In this document: positions 59,961 through 64,000 of the stretch, piece by piece
Numbering within the stretch: position 1 is the stretch's first letter
How the letters are laid out: each line of letters starts with the position of its first letter
Source: CANLBN01 sp965230205
Lineage (GTDB): Bacteria > Pseudomonadota > Gammaproteobacteria > Pseudomonadales > Cellvibrionaceae
Assembly (NCBI GenBank): GCA_965230205.1
Contig: OZ245996.1
Location: 1 to 64,000 of the forward strand
Direction: 5' to 3'
DNA: 64,000 nt
The notes under the pieces: generated by a model
The model's input: the letters and a program-made list of their open reading frames with translations, nothing else
Told to the model about the DNA's origin: nothing
Database searches by the model: none
Made by a program: the position numbers and the translations under genes

Positions 59961-60173
59961 AATACTAGATACCTCTGAGTTCTTATTTAGATTTATTATT
60001 GAAAGATCTGAATACAACTAGGATCTAATCATAGGTCAAGCACGTTTTATGCTATGCCTATAAAAACTAAAGGTAAATTAAATTATGGAAGGGTATAACC
60101 AATTCTATACCTATTTTATTTAAGCGCCCGATTATTAAGAGATTGACTACAAATACAACACTTTTCTCAAATA

Positions 60174-60911
60174 TCAATAAGGCATTAAGCCCCTATAGAT
60201 ACTACGCGCAACAACGTTGTGAGCCATACATGCAAGGGTTGTTAAATCAAAGACTGGAAGTTTCAATAATGACTGCAAGCATGCAGCATAAGGTGGCAAA
60301 TCAGTGCACTCTAATACAATAGAACGAATATTGGGATTATTTTTGAACAATTGTTGAGCAGCTTGAACAACCTCCTCTTCTATCAATGACACATCCATTG
60401 ATGTCCGTAAGTTTTTTAGTATCACTTCTGAAAATTCATGGCTATTCTCTAAACCTTGTATAGCAACAGGGATACCACCGGCACCTGTTGCTTCAAAATG
60501 CTTGGCCGTTAATGCATTTGAATCCGCAGTAATAATACCGACAGGGGATAAACCACCCGTCATCTGAAAAGCTAGCGGTACTTGTATCAAGCTAGACACG
60601 AAAACAGGAATATTAACCGCAGCAGCCAACTCTTGTTGAAACATGGCCAAAAAGCCACAACTACCAGTGATTGCCCGAACACCCTCCGCTTCCAGATGTT
60701 GAGCGGCATCAATAAATGGTTGAAGCAAATCGTCAGATGGGTCATTTAACAGTTTAGGTACCGTAACACCGGATACGACTTGATAAAGTACGGGGAATGG
60801 TAAGCTTGAGGGGTTCTTAATATGCCCCGGCGGTTTAGGAAAGTAACTTTCTAAACACAAGACACCTATTGTTGCCCCACAAATATTTTGACCTCCTGAG
60901 TACAGGGTCAT
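60174..60911 (-). CDS. Aspartate/glutamate racemase family protein
   Basis: A 245-residue protein of the Asp/Glu/hydantoin racemase fold. The two catalytic Cys are visible in AITGSCGFLAMFQQE and IRSIVLECTDLPPYA. The exact substrate is not clear. Neighbouring DadA-like and RidA genes on the same strand point to D-amino-acid or amino-acid-derivative breakdown. Confidence 0.82.
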   Translation of the reverse strand: MTLYSGGQNICGATIGVLCLESYFPKPPGHIKNPSSLPFPVLYQVVSGVTVPKLLNDPSDDLLQPFIDAAQHLEAEGVRAITGSCGFLAMFQQELAAAVNIPVFVSSLIQVPLAFQMTGGLSPVGIITADSNALTAKHFEATGAGGIPVAIQGLENSHEFSEVILKNLRTSMDVSLIEEEVVQAAQQLFKNNPNIRSIVLECTDLPPYAACLQSLLKLPVFDLTTLACMAHNVVARSIYRGLMPY

Positions 60912-60967
60912 TAGTTTTTCCTCATGTAAAAGTCGAGATAAAAAATAAGTTTGGAACGATGGCTTTA

Positions 60968-62209
60968 CTAAAAGCGAGAGGAAGAAAATAACGATAAATC
61001 CACGCTTGTTTTTTCTCCGTTAAGGTGTTGTGATATTAATCGCCCTGTAATACTGGAAAGTGTTAAACCAACATGTCCATGCCCAAAGGCAAGCATAATG
61101 TTGGGGTACTTTTCTGATGGCCCAATAACGGGTAATGAATCAGGTGTAGATGGACGGCTGCCAACCCACCTTGATTTAATATCTGGTTGTCCTCCCAACA
61201 TATTTTTTGCAAATTTTAATAAATGCTGTATGCGTTTGTTATCTGGAGGCGAGTCAGCGTAAGCAAATTCTGCAGTACCAGCAACACGCAACCCATTTAA
61301 CATAGGTGTTAAAAAGATACTCTTATCTAACCAAGAAACAGGTCTACTCAGCCCTTGATCACCAGGCTCTAATTCCAGATGGTAACCTCGCTCACTCACC
61401 AATGGTATTTTAATACCTAAGGGCTCTAGCAGATACCGTGATGCCACACCAGCGGCCATGACTAATCGACCTGCCGTTAAATGCCTTGCTGATGTTTCTA
61501 TTTTGATTGACGCACCATCAGGATCAATATGAACAACATCTTCTTGCAAAACTATGCCACCATTCTGCTGAAAATATTCAGCATATTTTTGACAAATACC
61601 GCCAGGATTAACCGTATGCCTGGAATTTGGATAATAAACGCCACCCGCATGAAAATCTGCAAGTCCAGGCTCCAGTTCATGCACTTGATCGGGCGTTAAA
61701 AACTCCACACTAACATCATGTTCTATACGCTCTTGCATTGGGCCATCTTTCGTTTTTTGAAACCCTTCCTTTGTTCCCAATAAGGCCAAACTGCCATTAC
61801 TACGCACCAACTCAATAGCACCGCTGGCTTTTAGCAAAACATTATCCGCCTCAGGGGCTACTTTTAATAACTCGGTTAAAGCATGACAACCTCGCAAATA
61901 ATTTTCAGGCAGACAAGCTTTGACATAACCTAAACCATAAGGAAGCATAGTGGGAACATAACGCCCCTGTATCGATAATGGGCTTTCTTCATCTAATAAC
62001 ATACCTGGAATCTGGCACATCGTTTTCAGCTTTGATAAGGGCAGTCGTGCGAAATCGGCAAATACGCCTGCATTACCAAAAGACGTACCAGCACCTGGAG
62101 GATTAGGGTCAATAAGATGGACTTGATGACCAGATCGTTGCAACCATAAAGCAGTTGAAAGCCCAATAATCCCTGCACCAATAACAGCAATATTCAAATT
62201 TTTTGACAT
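60968..62209 (-). CDS. DadA-like D-amino-acid dehydrogenase family flavoprotein
   Basis: A 413-residue FAD oxidoreductase: NIAVIGAGIIGLSTALWLQRSGHQVHLIDP (FAD motif) and the C-terminal WVGSRPSTPDSLPVIGPSEKYPNIMLAFGHGHVGLTLS, typical of DadA. DadA oxidises D-amino acids to keto acids through an imine, which suits the RidA gene directly upstream. Substrate unproven. Confidence 0.88.
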   Translation of the reverse strand: MSKNLNIAVIGAGIIGLSTALWLQRSGHQVHLIDPNPPGAGTSFGNAGVFADFARLPLSKLKTMCQIPGMLLDEESPLSIQGRYVPTMLPYGLGYVKACLPENYLRGCHALTELLKVAPEADNVLLKASGAIELVRSNGSLALLGTKEGFQKTKDGPMQERIEHDVSVEFLTPDQVHELEPGLADFHAGGVYYPNSRHTVNPGGICQKYAEYFQQNGGIVLQEDVVHIDPDGASIKIETSARHLTAGRLVMAAGVASRYLLEPLGIKIPLVSERGYHLELEPGDQGLSRPVSWLDKSIFLTPMLNGLRVAGTAEFAYADSPPDNKRIQHLLKFAKNMLGGQPDIKSRWVGSRPSTPDSLPVIGPSEKYPNIMLAFGHGHVGLTLSSITGRLISQHLNGEKTSVDLSLFSSSRF

Positions 62210-62245
62210 AAAATATAGTGATGAAAACTCATCACACCTTATTAA

Positions 62246-62593
62246 TTAATTAGCTGCAATAATCTGCATTTCTACAAGTAATTCTGGCCTGGCTAAACGT
62301 GCTTCTACGCATGCTCTTGCGGGTGGATTTTCACCATTAATCCATTCATCCCATACGGCATTCATTGCCTGAAAACCTTCCATACTGGAAATCCAAATAG
62401 TCACTGATAGCAATTTAGATTTATCCGAACCAACAGATGCCAACAGTTCTTCTATTTGCTCAACAATCTGTTTTGTTTGCCCAGTGATGTCTTGGCTATC
62501 GTCTTTTTTAGCAACCTGACCCGCCAAATAAATAACGCCATTATGACTCACGATTTGGCTCATACGTTGACTAGATTGACAGCGTTCAATCAT
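62246..62593 (-). CDS. RidA family protein
   Basis: A 115-residue RidA homologue: VIYLAGQVAKKDDSQDITGQTKQIVEQIEELLASVG and PPARACVEARLARPELLVEMQIIAA, with the substrate Arg in the C-terminal CVEAR segment. It would hydrolyse imines formed by the DadA-like enzyme whose gene starts 37 bases downstream. Start taken as ATG 62593. Confidence 0.88.
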   Translation of the reverse strand: MIERCQSSQRMSQIVSHNGVIYLAGQVAKKDDSQDITGQTKQIVEQIEELLASVGSDKSKLLSVTIWISSMEGFQAMNAVWDEWINGENPPARACVEARLARPELLVEMQIIAAN

Positions 62594-62763
62594 TAACACT
62601 TTCCTTAAACTGATAAATTAAAAATTATTTTTTGGCAAAAAAACCCCAATATATTCAGAAGGCCAGCTTCGAATAATTGGGGAAGATTCACGTCACAAGG
62701 TTAAACAATAATAAGTAACTTTCTATTTTCCATAACTGAAAAATAAAGTATTTATTAGCTCTC

Positions 62764-63720
62764 TTATTTCTTTTTGGCCTTCGCTGCTGCGTCTTTCATA
62801 ATGCCAGAGGTCACTTTCATACTTTCAATCCATTTATCGTCATTGCCTTGACGAAAGTCAACAAGAGCACCCATGTTTGCATACGCTTTCAAAACCTGAG
62901 GGTCTTTCATAACTTTTGTCGTTGCTGCAATTAATTTATCAACGACTTCCTGAGGCACCCCTTTAGGTGCAAAAATACCTGCCCAGCCTTCAAAATTCCC
63001 TTCAATACCATAATCGGCAAAAGTGGGAACATTAGGGAAATCATCCAATTTTTGATTCATAACCAAGGCTCTGGCACGACCAGATTTTACATGAGGCCCA
63101 AAGGCAGGAGGGAATGAGACAGCAGAATCAATGTGGCCACCAACGACTGAAACCATCGACTCTGCAGTAGTATTACCATGAACATATTTAGGCTTGTAAC
63201 CTGCCTGATCTGCAATGATATTACCAAGAATAGTACCCGATGAAGCTGCGCCCCAAGAGCCTTGAGTTAATGTCTTTTTCTTGGCCCCAGCTATAAAATC
63301 ATCAAACGTTTTATAAGGGCTGTCTTTTGCGACAACAACAGCAAGTGGTACCGCAGTCATCTTAACAACAGGCACAAAGCTATCAAAGGTATATGGCGTT
63401 TTACTAAAGTTGGGATTCACCAACATGTTACCAAGACCAGCATTGATCAATGTGTATCCATCATTTTTTGAATTTGCGACAAAGGAGGTACCGACTACAC
63501 CACCGCCACCTGCTTTGTTAATAACAACGACAGGGACGCCCAATTCTTTTTCTACAGCGTCAGCCCACACTCGAGTCGACAAATCAGAATCACCACCAGC
63601 ACCGTAAGGCACGATGACATTAATAGGTTTCTTAGGCCAATCAGCAGATGCTGTGCTTGCGAGCAAGCAAATGCTTAACGCTGAAACCAGCTTTGTTAAG
63701 GGCTTGTTAAAAAATTTCAT
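62764..63720 (-). CDS. TctC-type tripartite tricarboxylate transporter substrate-binding protein
   Basis: A 318-residue periplasmic binding protein with a signal peptide (to about STASA). WPKKPINVIVPYGAGGDSDLSTRVWAD and GYTLINAG plus FKGVPQEVVDKLIAATTKV-like end segments are typical of TctC/Bug proteins. The ligand in this cluster is probably a carboxylated compound such as an amino-acid derivative. The TctA membrane subunit gene ends just upstream. Confidence 0.9.
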   Translation of the reverse strand: MKFFNKPLTKLVSALSICLLASTASADWPKKPINVIVPYGAGGDSDLSTRVWADAVEKELGVPVVVINKAGGGGVVGTSFVANSKNDGYTLINAGLGNMLVNPNFSKTPYTFDSFVPVVKMTAVPLAVVVAKDSPYKTFDDFIAGAKKKTLTQGSWGAASSGTILGNIIADQAGYKPKYVHGNTTAESMVSVVGGHIDSAVSFPPAFGPHVKSGRARALVMNQKLDDFPNVPTFADYGIEGNFEGWAGIFAPKGVPQEVVDKLIAATTKVMKDPQVLKAYANMGALVDFRQGNDDKWIESMKVTSGIMKDAAAKAKKK

Positions 63721-63795
63721 AATACATTCCTCATAATGGTTATTTTTATTTAATTTTTAGTGGTCTAGTTAATCTATTTGATAATGTCCTTGTTG

Positions 63796-64000
63796 TTATT
63801 GAGCACCTCCTTTCTGATTAATCGTTTCATCAAAAGCAGGAGTTAGCACTCTTTCACTTTTCTTTTTCATTTTCATACTTGAATACACAAAAAATATAGA
63901 GAGCGCGATAAATATCCATGAGAATGGTGATGCAAAAAATAGATGATAATCCGTACCTACAATGGTAATCGCCTGATCGAGATTCTGCTCTAAAAATGGC
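63796..64000 (-). CDS. TctA-type transporter membrane subunit, C-terminal fragment (runs off right edge)
   Basis: The minus strand gives an open frame to the window edge ending TINQKGGAQ, with PFLEQNLDQAITIVGTD and a membrane segment PFSWIFIALSIFFVYS. This pattern (P-x-x-E-x-x-L-x-Q-A) is the C-terminal end of TctA, the large membrane subunit of tripartite tricarboxylate transporters. It is upstream of tctC on the same strand, 75 bases away, which fits an operon. It has no place in a plus-strand frame. Confidence 0.75.
   Translation of the reverse strand, partial: PFLEQNLDQAITIVGTDYHLFFASPFSWIFIALSIFFVYSSMKMKKKSERVLTPAFDETINQKGGAQ

Noticed and set aside
1..64000. CRISPR arrays, rRNA, tRNA and prophage modules
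   Set aside because: I looked for regularly spaced repeats, cloverleaf-like folds and phage structural or integrase genes and found none I could support.

Overview
The window looks like a contig from a low-GC marine gammaproteobacterium. The block dnaX-ybaB-recR-rnd-ycgL-ycgN, a TIGR03503-type protein, an HsbR/HsbA-like partner switch and HrpA fit a Pseudomonadales/Cellvibrionales-like relative; the genus cannot be named from sequence alone. The first 2.5 kb (darP', pmbA, a YihY-family 3' end) are markedly GC-rich and join the rest inside one open reading frame, which reads as a chimeric junction (assembly join or very recent recombination) rather than a normal gene.

Layout. 1-2500: GC-rich foreign block. 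2501-4008: truncated FAD-dependent oxidase and a TauD/TfdA-type dioxygenase. About 4130-9950: an array of small minus-strand genes separated by attC-like recombination sites with no integrase in view (a CALIN), carrying a BrnT/BrnA toxin-antitoxin pair, a soluble + four-helix membrane gene pair with the size and layout of RexA/RexB, and several unrecognised genes. 10-13.3 kb: cytochrome b561, a GAF-LuxR regulator and a cytochrome P460. 13.4-17.5 kb: a dimethylglycine/sarcosine dehydrogenase-like flavoprotein divergent from a GbdR-like AraC regulator. 17.5-21.2 kb: ArsM-like methyltransferase, SigZ-type sigma factor, cysteine synthase/desulfhydrase-like enzyme and a glutathione transferase, three of them with cysteine-rich C-terminal tails. 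21.5-36 kb: housekeeping and signalling genes (dusA, tal, TerB-like, HsbA/HsbR-like pair, PilZ, mlaA, secreted repeat protein, hrpA, ABC exporter). 37-45 kb: VWA protein and the rnd-recR-dnaX block; dnaX has a good candidate programmed -1 frameshift site.

A second accessory island follows dnaX (45.3-50.7 kb). It starts with a Tse2-like toxin gene overlapping a probable immunity gene, then a second, truncated copy of the dnaX 5' end with its promoter, then a second attC-bearing cassette segment with small secreted proteins, and then RidA, MAPEG, GNAT and methyltransferase genes. The two arrays share a hairpin and the 14-mer TTAATAGACTGTTA right at the first cassette boundary. 50.7-56.5 kb holds a decayed carboxymuconolactone decarboxylase, YCII, LysE, a MocR regulator with a visible operator, PaiB, a PNPOx-like protein, GNAT, AhpD-like and Rof genes. 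56.6-64 kb, all minus strand, holds a dCache-HAMP receptor without output domain and what looks like an amino-acid/gamma-glutamyl uptake and breakdown cluster (TctA', TctC, RidA, DadA-like, Asp/Glu racemase-like, GGT).

The strongest leads are the RexAB-like cassette, the Tse2-like pair between two dnaX ends, and the two related integrase-less cassette arrays. All functional statements rest on reading motifs and remembered family features; no search was run.
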